From assembly GCF_000730385.1 (NCBI RefSeq), contig NZ_CP008849.1, positions 62,001 to 126,000 of the forward strand: DNA of 64,000 nt, given 5' to 3'. A program made the translations under genes and the position numbers. The notes beneath the pieces are model-generated. The model did not search any database and had not been told where the DNA came from. It saw only the letters and a program-made list of their open reading frames with translations. This stretch comes from Alteromonas australica (GTDB lineage: Bacteria; Pseudomonadota; Gammaproteobacteria; Enterobacterales; Alteromonadaceae). Numbering within the stretch: the stretch's first letter is position 1; every line of letters starts with the position of its first letter. Positions 37,638-45,876 of the stretch are shown piece by piece.

Positions 37638-38066
37638 CTATTTAGCATCTAAATATTTGTATGTTTTATAGCTACTGTTACAAAACAAGTCTACGTGTGC
37701 ATTATCTATAATTGAACCGTCACCATAAAGTCCCGTCAATTTAAAGCCAGTGTAGCCTCCATAACTATTCTTAGCATTTACATCGAAACAAACGCACTGA
37801 ACAGCACCTTCTAAAAGCTCGGGATTGCTTTTAACTGATTCAGTGTCTATTACGCTGATACGAATGTTTCTATATTTAGCTGAATCAGGGTCCTTCAATG
37901 CGTAAGACATTATTTCTTTTGTTTTAGAAATGATTTGAGCGTCTTCTAGCTTATAAAAAGCATTCTGAGATGGGCTAGTCAGATATCTTGGGGTCGCCAT
38001 GCAGCCACTAAGAATGATGAAAGAGAAAATAATTAAAGAAAGTTTAAAAAAACAACTGGTTTTCAA
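37638..38066 (-). CDS. Small predicted lipoprotein
   Basis: A 142-aa protein with a lipoprotein signal: hydrophobic core LSLIIFSFIILSGC, lipobox LSGC at 18-21, then MATPRYL. The mature part has a pair of Cys (VQCVC) and FCNSSYK near the end. Start is TTG at 38066 with GGAG about 8 nt upstream. Base composition is AT-rich like the island. No function recognised. Confidence 0.65.
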   Translation of the reverse strand: MKTSCFFKLSLIIFSFIILSGCMATPRYLTSPSQNAFYKLEDAQIISKTKEIMSYALKDPDSAKYRNIRISVIDTESVKSNPELLEGAVQCVCFDVNAKNSYGGYTGFKLTGLYGDGSIIDNAHVDLFCNSSYKTYKYLDAK

Positions 38067-38416
38067 TTAGATACTCCATTAAACGAACGTTAAAATTCGG
38101 GTGCGGAGAGTACCAATGTTTTTTGAAACTGACTAGGCCCATTTTTTCTAAGTGATTAAAGTTTGCCCTTTATAGAAGGGCGCTAGTTAAACTGATGTTC
38201 CTAATTCTTTTACTAATTAGCCAACAGTAAACCAGCCGCCCGAGTCCGGTAACTCAATTAATGTAGCTTACCCAGAGTTCTTTCATTACCTTGATCACCA
38301 ACTGTTCAAAACATTGATTTACCGCAAAACTAAAATTCCCCACCTTTGTATAGTAAAGCGGTATACCTAGCTGTTATCGCCACCTACCTTTATCCTCATA
38401 CACAGGGAGCGCCGCT
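38067..38416. other. 350-nt intergenic region at the right island edge
   Basis: Contains the weak tRNA-3'-end-like copy at 38119-38154, a short hairpin GCCCTT-N5-AAGGGC at 38165-38181 and presumably the promoter of the export operon. I see no open reading frame with coding character and no clear -35/-10 pair. Base composition shifts from AT-rich to balanced across it. Confidence 0.5.
38119..38154 (+). repeat. Possible degenerate tRNA-Arg 3' end (copy C)
   Basis: TTTTGAAACTGACTAGG is loosely like the T-arm, and CCATTTTTTCTAAGT resembles CCATTTTTATCAAGT after the tRNA (12 of 15 identical). It sits where AT-rich island sequence gives way to core sequence. The match is weaker than copy B and may be chance. 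Confidence 0.3.
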
Positions 38417-39472
38417 GTGAAAAAAACGCCGTTTATATTATCTATTTTGCTTGTCGTGTTTTTAATTGTGGTGGGCAGCCTTATGTTTAGCGACCCTGAC
38501 GTTACCAATGTGGTGTCGGGGAATGGGCGTATTGAAGCCACTGAAATTGGTATTTCTGCCAAAGTGGCAGGGCGGGTGGAAGACATTTACGTTAACGAAG
38601 GCGACAGGGTAGAAGCGGGGGATGTGGTGGCTAAGCTAGATACCGCCACCATTAACAGTCAACTTGAACAAGCGAAAGCGCAAGCCGAACAGGCAAAAAG
38701 TGCGGTAGAAGCCGCCAATATGGCGATTGCCCAACGGGAAAGTGAAAAGGCGGCGCTAGAGGCTGCGCTTATACAAGCTAAGGCGGAATTAAAAGCGGCA
38801 GAAGCGCATGCGGCGCGTACCAGTGAATTGGCCAAAACTGGGGCGGTGTCTAAGCAGCTTGCCGAAGATAATTTAACCACGGTTGAAAGTGCAAAAGCCG
38901 CGGTTAATGCAGCTAAGGCGCGCTTAACTGCCGCCGCCGCCACCATTGAAGCAACCCGTTCTCAATACTATTCGGCCCTTGCTGCGGTGAATGCCGCCAA
39001 CGCCACCATTGCGCAAATTGAATCAGAAATGAACGACATGGTTTTAAAAGCCCCCCGTAGCGGCCGTATTCAGTATCGGGTAGTGCAGCCTGGTGAAGTG
39101 GTGGGGGCCGGCGGCCGTGTACTTAGTTTGGTCGATTTAACCAACGTGTACATGACCTTTTTCTTGCCGGCTTCACAGGTAGGTAAGCTCACCATGGGCG
39201 GTGAAGCGCGTATTGTGCTAGATGCTGCCCCTAACATGGCTATTCCTGCCACCATTTCTTACGTGGCTGACGTGGCGCAATTTACCCCTCGTTCAGTGGA
39301 AACCCAAAGCGAACGTGAAAAGCTTATGTTTAGGGTTAAAGCGCAAGTGCCAGTACCGCTATTAAAGCAGCACATCGATAAAGTAAAAACCGGGCTACCC
39401 GGTGTGGTGTGGGTGAAATTAAGTGATGATGCCCAGTGGCCTAGCGACCTGCCCGAACTGGTACACGAATGA
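38417..39472 (+). CDS. HlyD-family periplasmic adaptor (YhiI-like)
   Basis: A 351-aa membrane fusion protein. An N-terminal TM (6-24) is followed by a lipoyl-like half (GNGRIEATEIGISAKVAGRVEDIYVNEGDRV), a long Ala-rich coiled-coil hairpin (about 75-200), the second lipoyl half and a beta-barrel (MVLKAPRSGRIQYRVVQPGEVVGAGG). It links an inner-membrane exporter to the periplasm. The start is GTG at 38417 with GGAG 8 nt upstream. The stop overlaps the RbbA-like gene (ATGA). The gene order matches E. coli yhiI-rbbA-yhhJ. Confidence 0.9.
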   Translation: MKKTPFILSILLVVFLIVVGSLMFSDPDVTNVVSGNGRIEATEIGISAKVAGRVEDIYVNEGDRVEAGDVVAKLDTATINSQLEQAKAQAEQAKSAVEAANMAIAQRESEKAALEAALIQAKAELKAAEAHAARTSELAKTGAVSKQLAEDNLTTVESAKAAVNAAKARLTAAAATIEATRSQYYSALAAVNAANATIAQIESEMNDMVLKAPRSGRIQYRVVQPGEVVGAGGRVLSLVDLTNVYMTFFLPASQVGKLTMGGEARIVLDAAPNMAIPATISYVADVAQFTPRSVETQSEREKLMFRVKAQVPVPLLKQHIDKVKTGLPGVVWVKLSDDAQWPSDLPELVHE

Positions 39473-42201
39473 GTCATATCATTGAATGCTCACAGCTAAC
39501 GGTGCGCTATAAAAGCACGACAGCTATCGATAACATTCAGCTGAGTATTCCCGCTGGGGTAACGGTAGGCATTATTGGGCCCGACGGTGTGGGTAAGTCT
39601 ACCTTACTGAGTTTAATTGCGGGCGAGCGTATGATGCAGCAGGGCAGCTTGCAGGTGCTTGGCGGCAACATGCGGGATAAAAAGCACCGCGAGGCGATTT
39701 GTTCCGACATTGCCTATATGCCTCAAGGGCTGGGTAAAAACCTGTACCCCACGTTATCGGTGGAAGAAAACCTGCAGTTTTTTGCCAAGCTGTTTGGCAA
39801 TAGCCGCAAACAGCGCCGGGCACGTATAGACAACCTCACTAAGCGCACTGGGCTTTACCCTTTTTTATCACGCCCGGCGGGAAAGTTGTCAGGGGGTATG
39901 AAACAAAAACTGGGGCTGTGCTGCGCATTAATTCACGACCCTCGCTTGCTTATTCTTGATGAACCCACCACAGGGGTAGATCCCCTAGCGCGAAGCCAGT
40001 TTTGGTCGCTTATTCGCGATATTCACACCGCGCAACCGAATATTACGGTGCTGGTGGCTACCGCCTACATGGATGAAGCCCAGCAATTTAACCACTTAAT
40101 TGCGTTAAACGCGGGAAAGATATTAGCTACAGGTTCGCCGCAAGACCTGCTGGCTCGCACCCAAACCAGTAACTTAGAGTCGGCGTTTATTGCGCTGTTA
40201 CCTAGCGAGATAAAACACCACCACCATAGCGTGGAGGTTCAGCCGTACAACGCGGCTATTCATAGTGAAACCGCCATTGAAGCGAAAAAACTCACCATGA
40301 AGTTTGGCGATTTTGTGGCAGTAGACAAGGTGAGTTTTACCATTGGTAAAGGTGAGATATTCGGCTTTTTAGGTTCTAATGGATGCGGTAAATCGACCAC
40401 CATGAAAATGCTAACCGGGTTGTTACCGCAAACCTCAGGCGAGGCGTGGCTGCTGGGTAGCCCGCTTGCCGCTAACGACATTAACACCCGCTATCGCGTG
40501 GGGTATATGTCGCAAAGTTTTTCTCTTTATACCGAACTTACCGTTAGGCAAAACTTGGTGTTACACGCCAAGCTGTTTAAAGTGCCTGCCACTAAGGTTG
40601 AAGGGCGGGTAGATGAAATGCTCAACCGCTTTGCCTTATCCCAGCATCAACACAATTTACCTCATGCTTTACCTTTAGGTATACGACAGCGTTTGTCGCT
40701 GGCCGTGGCCATGGTGCATAAGCCGGAAGTGCTTATTCTTGATGAGCCCACCTCGGGGGTAGACCCAATAGCGCGAGATAATTTTTGGCAGTTGCTTATT
40801 ACCTTAGCGCGCCAAGATGGCGTGACTATTTTTATTTCTACCCACTTTATGAACGAAGCGGCTCGCTGCGATAGAATTTCGCTTATGCACGCAGGCAAAG
40901 TGCTAATAACCGATACCCCTGAAGCCATAAAGGCGCAAAAATCTGCCGATACCTTAGAAGCCGCGTTTATCGAATATTTGGTGGAAGCGCAAACGCCTTC
41001 AACCCACACCAATGCCAGCGAACAGGGTTTAGCCCTAGCTGCGTCTACAACAACACAACAAACGCCAAGCAGGCGGGCGAAAGGGTTACGGCGCTTATTG
41101 AGTTATGCGTCGCGAGAAACCTTAGAGCTTATGCGCGACCCTATTCGCTTAACCATGTCGTTCTTAGGTAGCATGGTGTTAATGGTCGTCATTGGCTACG
41201 GCATTACCATGGACGTAGAAGACTTATCCTATGCCGTGTTCGACCGCGACCAGTCATCCATTAGCCTAGACTACCGCAATGCACTGTCTGGCTCCCGCTA
41301 CTTTGATGAAAAGCCCGCGATTACCAGCTATGCGGATATGGACAAGCGAATGAAAAGCGGCGAAATTTCCCTTGCCGTTGAGATACCCCCTGAGTTTGGC
41401 CAGTATGTTCACAAGGGCGAGCAGGTGGAGATAGGCGCATGGATAGACGGCGCCATGCCCTCGCGGGCTGAAACCATAGAAGGCTACGTAACAGGTATTC
41501 ACGTAAAGTGGCTATTGCAGCAAGCTTCGCAAATGAGTCAAGCGCAATCGAGTAGTAGCATTAATGTGGTGTCTCGCTATTTGTACAACCCAGATATTCG
41601 TAGCTTAGTGGCCATCGTGCCTGCGGTAATTCCCATGTTGCTGCTTATGATCCCGGCTTTACTTACCTCGTTAGCGGTGGTGCGAGAAAAAGAACTAGGT
41701 TCAATTATCAATTTATATGTCACCCCGGTGAGCAAACTTGAGTTTTTGCTAGGTAAGCAACTTCCTTATATTGCTACCTCGTTTATCAGCTTCTTGTTGT
41801 TAGTGGCCATGGCAGTATGGCTGTTTAACGTGCCCCTTAAAGGGGATGTGCTGGCCTTATTTGTTATCGCGTTGCTGTTTGTTACCTTTTCAACCAGTTT
41901 TGGTTTGCTTGCGTCGGTGTTCACTAACAGTCAAATTGCCGCCATTTTGCTTACTACTATTGGCACCATGGTGCCCGCGGTGCAGTTTGCCGGCATGATA
42001 ACGCCGGTTTCGGCGTTAGAGGGGGCAGGGCGGTTAATAGGGGAAGTGCACCCGGTTAGTTACTTTTTATTGGCCAGCAGGGGAATATTCAGCAAAGGCT
42101 TAGGCTTTGGCACCTTAGATTTTGCGGTATTTGCCATCGCCATTGCTATTCCTATTACGCTGTGGCTTGCCACTGTTTTGTTAAACAAACAGGAGCGCTA
42201 A
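39469..42201 (+). CDS. rbbA: RbbA-like ABC transporter: two ATPases fused to a permease
   Basis: A 910-aa fusion. NBD1 has Walker A GPDGVGKST, signature LSGGMKQK and Walker B LLILDEPTTGVDP. NBD2 has Walker A GSNGCGKST, a degenerate signature ALPLGIRQRLS and Walker B VLILDEPTSGVDP. The C-terminal 380 residues are an ABC-2 permease: one TM near 545-565, a periplasmic domain, then about five TM from residue 725. Length and architecture match E. coli RbbA, described as a ribosome-associated ATPase and putative transporter. Here, between an HlyD adaptor and a YhhJ-like permease, export is the likelier role. Confidence 0.9.
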   Translation: MSHIIECSQLTVRYKSTTAIDNIQLSIPAGVTVGIIGPDGVGKSTLLSLIAGERMMQQGSLQVLGGNMRDKKHREAICSDIAYMPQGLGKNLYPTLSVEENLQFFAKLFGNSRKQRRARIDNLTKRTGLYPFLSRPAGKLSGGMKQKLGLCCALIHDPRLLILDEPTTGVDPLARSQFWSLIRDIHTAQPNITVLVATAYMDEAQQFNHLIALNAGKILATGSPQDLLARTQTSNLESAFIALLPSEIKHHHHSVEVQPYNAAIHSETAIEAKKLTMKFGDFVAVDKVSFTIGKGEIFGFLGSNGCGKSTTMKMLTGLLPQTSGEAWLLGSPLAANDINTRYRVGYMSQSFSLYTELTVRQNLVLHAKLFKVPATKVEGRVDEMLNRFALSQHQHNLPHALPLGIRQRLSLAVAMVHKPEVLILDEPTSGVDPIARDNFWQLLITLARQDGVTIFISTHFMNEAARCDRISLMHAGKVLITDTPEAIKAQKSADTLEAAFIEYLVEAQTPSTHTNASEQGLALAASTTTQQTPSRRAKGLRRLLSYASRETLELMRDPIRLTMSFLGSMVLMVVIGYGITMDVEDLSYAVFDRDQSSISLDYRNALSGSRYFDEKPAITSYADMDKRMKSGEISLAVEIPPEFGQYVHKGEQVEIGAWIDGAMPSRAETIEGYVTGIHVKWLLQQASQMSQAQSSSSINVVSRYLYNPDIRSLVAIVPAVIPMLLLMIPALLTSLAVVREKELGSIINLYVTPVSKLEFLLGKQLPYIATSFISFLLLVAMAVWLFNVPLKGDVLALFVIALLFVTFSTSFGLLASVFTNSQIAAILLTTIGTMVPAVQFAGMITPVSALEGAGRLIGEVHPVSYFLLASRGIFSKGLGFGTLDFAVFAIAIAIPITLWLATVLLNKQER

Positions 42202-42204
42202 ACA

Positions 42205-43326
42205 GTGAATATGAAAAATGTTACCCAGTTAAGCATAAAAGAGCTTTGGAGCCTATGGCGCGACCCCGCCATGCTTATTCTTATTGTGTATGTGTTTACG
42301 GTTAATATTTACACCGCGGCCACGGCGGTGCCTGAGTCGTTGCACAATGCGCCCATCGCCTTTGTTGATCACGACAAATCGCAATTATCGAATAGAATTA
42401 TCGATGCTTTCGTGCCGCCTTATTTTCTTCCTCCACAGCTAATTGAATACAGCGAGGTGAATGAGTACCTCGACACCGGCAAATTCACCTTTGTGGTGAC
42501 CATTCCACCAAACTTTGAAAAACTCACCCTACAAGGGCAACAGCCTGATGTTCAGGTAAATGTAGATGCCACCCGTATAAGTCAGGCTTTTACGGGCAAT
42601 GGTTACATTACTGAAATCATCACAGAGGAAGTCAGCGCCTATTTGCAGGGCTATAAAACCGACACCACCTACCCAGTACAGCTAGTGATGCGGGCGCGGT
42701 TTAACCCTGCGTTAGAAAGCTTTTGGTTTGGTTCTGTGATGGAGTTAATTAACGCGGTGACCATGATTGCCATTATTTTATCTGGCGCGGCGCTAATTCG
42801 AGAAAAAGAGCGAGGAACCATTGAACACCTGCTTGCTATGCCAGTATCAGACAGCGAAATTATGCTATCGAAAATTGCCGCCACCGGCCTTGTGGTGTGG
42901 GCGGTTACCTTAATGTCGGTGTATGGGGTAATACAAGGGGCGTTAGGGGTGCCCATTAACGGTAATGTGTGGCTGTTTATGGTGGCAGTGGCGCTTCAGC
43001 TTTTTGCCATTTCCAGTATGGGTATTTTTATGGCCACCATTGCCCGTTCAATGCCCCAGTTTGGCCTGTTGCTTATATTGGTGCTCTTACCCTTACAGCT
43101 GTTGTCGGGGGGCACCACAGCCCGAGAAAGCATGCCAGCATTCATCCAAAATATTATGTTGCTTACACCGAACACTCACTTTGTTATGGCTTCTCAAGGT
43201 GTGCTGTATCGAGGTGCAGGTATCAGCGTTATTTACCCTCAACTGCTTGCGCTTTTGGCGATTGGCTGCGTGTTTTACTTTGTTGCCTTAAAGCGCTTTA
43301 AAAGCACAATTGGCAGTATGGCGTAA
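42205..43326 (+). CDS. ABC-2 type permease (YhhJ-like)
   Basis: A 373-aa ABC-2 permease with one N-terminal TM (IKELWSLWRDPAMLILIVYVF region), a periplasmic domain and about five C-terminal TM helices, including the conserved loop IREKERGTIEHLLAMPV. It probably pairs with the permease half of the RbbA-like protein. The GTG at 42205 has GGAG 9 nt upstream; an ATG at 42211 is the alternative. It follows the upstream gene by 3 nt. Confidence 0.9.
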   Translation: MNMKNVTQLSIKELWSLWRDPAMLILIVYVFTVNIYTAATAVPESLHNAPIAFVDHDKSQLSNRIIDAFVPPYFLPPQLIEYSEVNEYLDTGKFTFVVTIPPNFEKLTLQGQQPDVQVNVDATRISQAFTGNGYITEIITEEVSAYLQGYKTDTTYPVQLVMRARFNPALESFWFGSVMELINAVTMIAIILSGAALIREKERGTIEHLLAMPVSDSEIMLSKIAATGLVVWAVTLMSVYGVIQGALGVPINGNVWLFMVAVALQLFAISSMGIFMATIARSMPQFGLLLILVLLPLQLLSGGTTARESMPAFIQNIMLLTPNTHFVMASQGVLYRGAGISVIYPQLLALLAIGCVFYFVALKRFKSTIGSMA

Positions 43327-43382
43327 CGGCAGAGAGGCTTGTGCTTTCGCTTTAAAATAAAATCCTTACCGCCAAGATGTTA

Positions 43383-43401
43383 ATAGTAATAATTATCATT
43401 T
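43383..43401. promoter_or_regulatory. Fur-box-like site upstream of siderophore receptor
   Basis: The segment AGTAATAATTATCATT carries a GTAAT-A-ATTATC core close to the GATAAT-based Fur consensus and lies 80 nt before the receptor start. It implies iron repression of the receptor. Confidence 0.6.
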
Positions 43402-43480
43402 GAATTTTGTTTTCTTTGATTTATACTGCGTGCGAAAAATAAATCATCACGCTACACAACAACTAAAATCTGAGAAAACC

Positions 43481-45574
43481 ATGAAACTAACTCGTTTATT
43501 TGCGTTATCGCCACTTGCGCTGGCGCTATCAGTACAAGCACAAACACCGCAAAACGATACACCAGAAGTTGACGAAGCCGACATCGAAACTGTACGTATT
43601 GTTGGCGTACGCCAAAACCGCGTTAGCCGAGGTGCCACTGGCTTAACGATGGAAATTAGTGAAACGCCTCAGTCTATTAGTGTTGTTTCAGAAGATCTTA
43701 TGCAATCTTTTGGCGCATTTAACATCAACGATGCGCTAAAACTTGCCCCCGGTATCAACGTAGAAGAATGGGAAACTAACCGTACTAACTACACGGCCCG
43801 TGGTTTTGAAATTAAGAACACCCAAATTGACGGTGTTGGCTTGCCTAATAACTGGGGTATTGTCACTGGCGCGGTTGAAGCGTACGGCTATGAACAAATT
43901 GAGGTCATTCGTGGTGCCAACGGCCTATTAACCGGGGTGGGCAATTCATCGGGTACTATTAACTATGTTCGTAAACGCCCTAAAAATGAAGAGGGTGGCG
44001 ATATTGGCGTAAGCATAGGTTCATACAACTTTATGCGTGCGCAAGGTGATTACTCTGTGCTGCTAACCGAAGACGGCCGTTGGGCTGCGCGTGTAGTGGG
44101 CAGTATTGAAGACAAAGAATCACACATTGATGGCCTAGAAAACGACCGTTCATTCTTATACGGCGTAGTAGACGGCCAACTTACCGACAACGCAACCGTA
44201 ACCTTTGGTTTGTCTTATCAAGATGCCAACACCGACGGCAACACGTGGGGCGGCCTTGTCTTTAATTACAGTGATGGCACCCAAGCAGAGTGGGACATTA
44301 ACAACACCACGTCGCAAGAATGGGCCATGTGGGATACCGAAACCACTAACGCGTTTGTTGAATTAGACTATGTATTCAATAACGATTGGCAGTTACTGGT
44401 AAGCTATAACTACCGTGACTTTGAAGATCAAAGCAAGTTGTTTTACGCTTCTGGCACCATCGACAAAGAAACCAATTTAGGCCTTAGTGGCTGGCCAGGC
44501 AGATACGATTCTGAACGTGATGCGCACCTGGTGGAAAGCCGGTTGTTTGGTAACTTCAACCTGTTTGGCCGCGAGCATGAATTTAACTTAGGTGTTAGCC
44601 ATGCCACCAGTGATGATGACTCTATTGTTCATCCTTTTGACTACGCCACCACTGTGGCTTATGGCCCAACGCCAGCGTTCCCGTACGCGCTTGATGCCAT
44701 TGAAGAGCCTGATTGGCAAGACCCTGTGGTTTACTCTCAAATTTCGCAAGATCTTACCCGTTACTTTGGTTCTGCAAAGCTGTCAGTAACCGACGACTTG
44801 TTTATTATTGCTGGCTTCAACGCCATTGATTTCAAGCGTAGTGGTGTGAACAATACCGTGGATATTGATAATAGCGAAAGCGAATTTAGCCCTTACTTAG
44901 GGGCCACCTATTCGGTAAGCGACACTGTGAACGCATACGTAAGCTACTCAGATGTTTATCAGCCCCAAGAACAGTACGACATTACGGGCCAGTATTTGGC
45001 ACCTACCAAGGGTAAAAACTTTGAAACTGGGTTAAAAGCTCAGTGGTTTGATGACGCCCTATTAACTACCGTGGCTTACTTTACGGCCGAGCAAGATAAC
45101 TTGGCATCGTATGCGGGTACTAACCCTGAAACCGCTCAGTTTTATTATGAAGGTGTATCGGTTGAGTCGAGTGGTTTCGAGTTTGAAATGGTGGGTCAAG
45201 TTACAGACGCGCTTCGTGTACAAGCGGCTTACACCATGATTGATGTGGAAGACGAAGATGGCGCAGACGCTAATGAATGGGCTGCTCGCGACGTTGTTAC
45301 CTTCCAAGTAGGCTATACCGTACCTGCTGCCCCTGAATTTGAAGTAGGTGTTGGCGGTAAATGGCAATCTGAAGTGAGCAATACCACCTACAATGTTACA
45401 CAAGGTGCGTATTTCTTAGGTAATCTATATGCCTCGCAAGCGGTAACTGAAGACTTCACCTTGCGTTTGAACATTAATAATATTTTCGATAAGAAATATA
45501 TCAACAGCCTTCACACAGTGGGTTACTACGGTGCGGGTATTAATGCTCAACTTAGCGCATCATATACGTTCTAA
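43481..45574 (+). CDS. TonB-dependent siderophore receptor
   Basis: A 697-aa outer-membrane receptor of the TonB-siderophore subfamily. The signal peptide is MKLTRLFALSPLALALSVQAQ. A plug domain follows (GLTMEISETPQSISVVSEDLMQ, ARGFEIKNTQIDGVGLP, YEQIEVIRGANGLLTGVGNSSG), then a 22-strand-type barrel ending in SASYTF with the terminal Phe. The exact ligand cannot be read from sequence. I chose the ATG at 43481 rather than a TTG at 43400, because the signal peptide starts there. A Fur-box-like site precedes it and an intrinsic terminator follows. Confidence 0.92.
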   Translation: MKLTRLFALSPLALALSVQAQTPQNDTPEVDEADIETVRIVGVRQNRVSRGATGLTMEISETPQSISVVSEDLMQSFGAFNINDALKLAPGINVEEWETNRTNYTARGFEIKNTQIDGVGLPNNWGIVTGAVEAYGYEQIEVIRGANGLLTGVGNSSGTINYVRKRPKNEEGGDIGVSIGSYNFMRAQGDYSVLLTEDGRWAARVVGSIEDKESHIDGLENDRSFLYGVVDGQLTDNATVTFGLSYQDANTDGNTWGGLVFNYSDGTQAEWDINNTTSQEWAMWDTETTNAFVELDYVFNNDWQLLVSYNYRDFEDQSKLFYASGTIDKETNLGLSGWPGRYDSERDAHLVESRLFGNFNLFGREHEFNLGVSHATSDDDSIVHPFDYATTVAYGPTPAFPYALDAIEEPDWQDPVVYSQISQDLTRYFGSAKLSVTDDLFIIAGFNAIDFKRSGVNNTVDIDNSESEFSPYLGATYSVSDTVNAYVSYSDVYQPQEQYDITGQYLAPTKGKNFETGLKAQWFDDALLTTVAYFTAEQDNLASYAGTNPETAQFYYEGVSVESSGFEFEMVGQVTDALRVQAAYTMIDVEDEDGADANEWAARDVVTFQVGYTVPAAPEFEVGVGGKWQSEVSNTTYNVTQGAYFLGNLYASQAVTEDFTLRLNINNIFDKKYINSLHTVGYYGAGINAQLSASYTF

Positions 45575-45605
45575 TTCGCTAAATTTACGCATGTAAAATC
45601 AATAA

Positions 45606-45632
45606 GGGAGCCCAACAGCGGCTCCCTTTTTT
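45606..45632 (+). terminator. Intrinsic terminator of siderophore receptor gene
   Basis: GGGAGCC, a 7-nt loop, GGCTCCC and six T form a classic Rho-independent terminator 32 nt after the stop. Confidence 0.88.
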
Positions 45633-45767
45633 GTGTTCTTTCCTGTTCATCTCAGTGACTCTCATAATAAACCATATTATTCTAAAGTAGGATTTAACGT
45701 TTGCTTTAATGATGATAAAAATTTCTCTTACTCGATTTATGAGAAATATTATTCCAATAAACGCAGA

Positions 45768-45808
45768 TGAGTAGATTGTTTATCTTGTTTTGAAGGTAAA
45801 TCTACTCA
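45768..45808. promoter_or_regulatory. Inverted repeat upstream of second TonB receptor
   Basis: TGAGTAGATT and AATCTACTCA are perfect 10-bp arms separated by 21 nt, about 70 nt before the start codon. A second pair, ATTTCTC/GAGAAAT (45721-45727, 45741-45747), lies upstream. Spacing suits a dimeric regulator or a leader hairpin. Confidence 0.5.
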
Positions 45809-45876
45809 CCCCACACCCATTACAAATCTACAACAATAAAAACCACTTGAAGCCAGGTTCTTGAAGGAGAAACACA

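Larger units (their letters stand above)
17670..38154. mobile_element. Putative genomic island with phosphorothioation defence genes
   Basis: The segment starts at the 3' end of tRNA-Arg, is clearly AT-richer than both flanks by eye, and carries a full DNA phosphorothioation modification-restriction system. It ends near 38.15 kb, just before the GC-richer export operon. Partial copies of the tRNA 3' end occur at 18350-18386 and possibly 38119-38154. No integrase or transposase gene was found, so the island is probably old or was mobilised in trans. The exact right boundary is uncertain. Confidence 0.5.
45575..45876. other. 302-nt intergenic region between two TonB receptors
   Basis: Contains the intrinsic terminator of the siderophore receptor (45606-45632) and two inverted repeats before the next gene (45721-45747 and 45768-45808). 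No open frame of note. Confidence 0.7.

Noticed and set aside
38097..38105. Exact 9-mer TCGGGTGCG shared with the tRNA-Arg 3' end
   Set aside because: Too short to call an attachment site alone; flanking bases do not match. Only mentioned as support for the nearby copy C.
38165..38181. GCCCTT-N5-AAGGGC hairpin as a terminator
   Set aside because: No T run on either strand and no gene end adjacent; listed only as content of the intergenic region.
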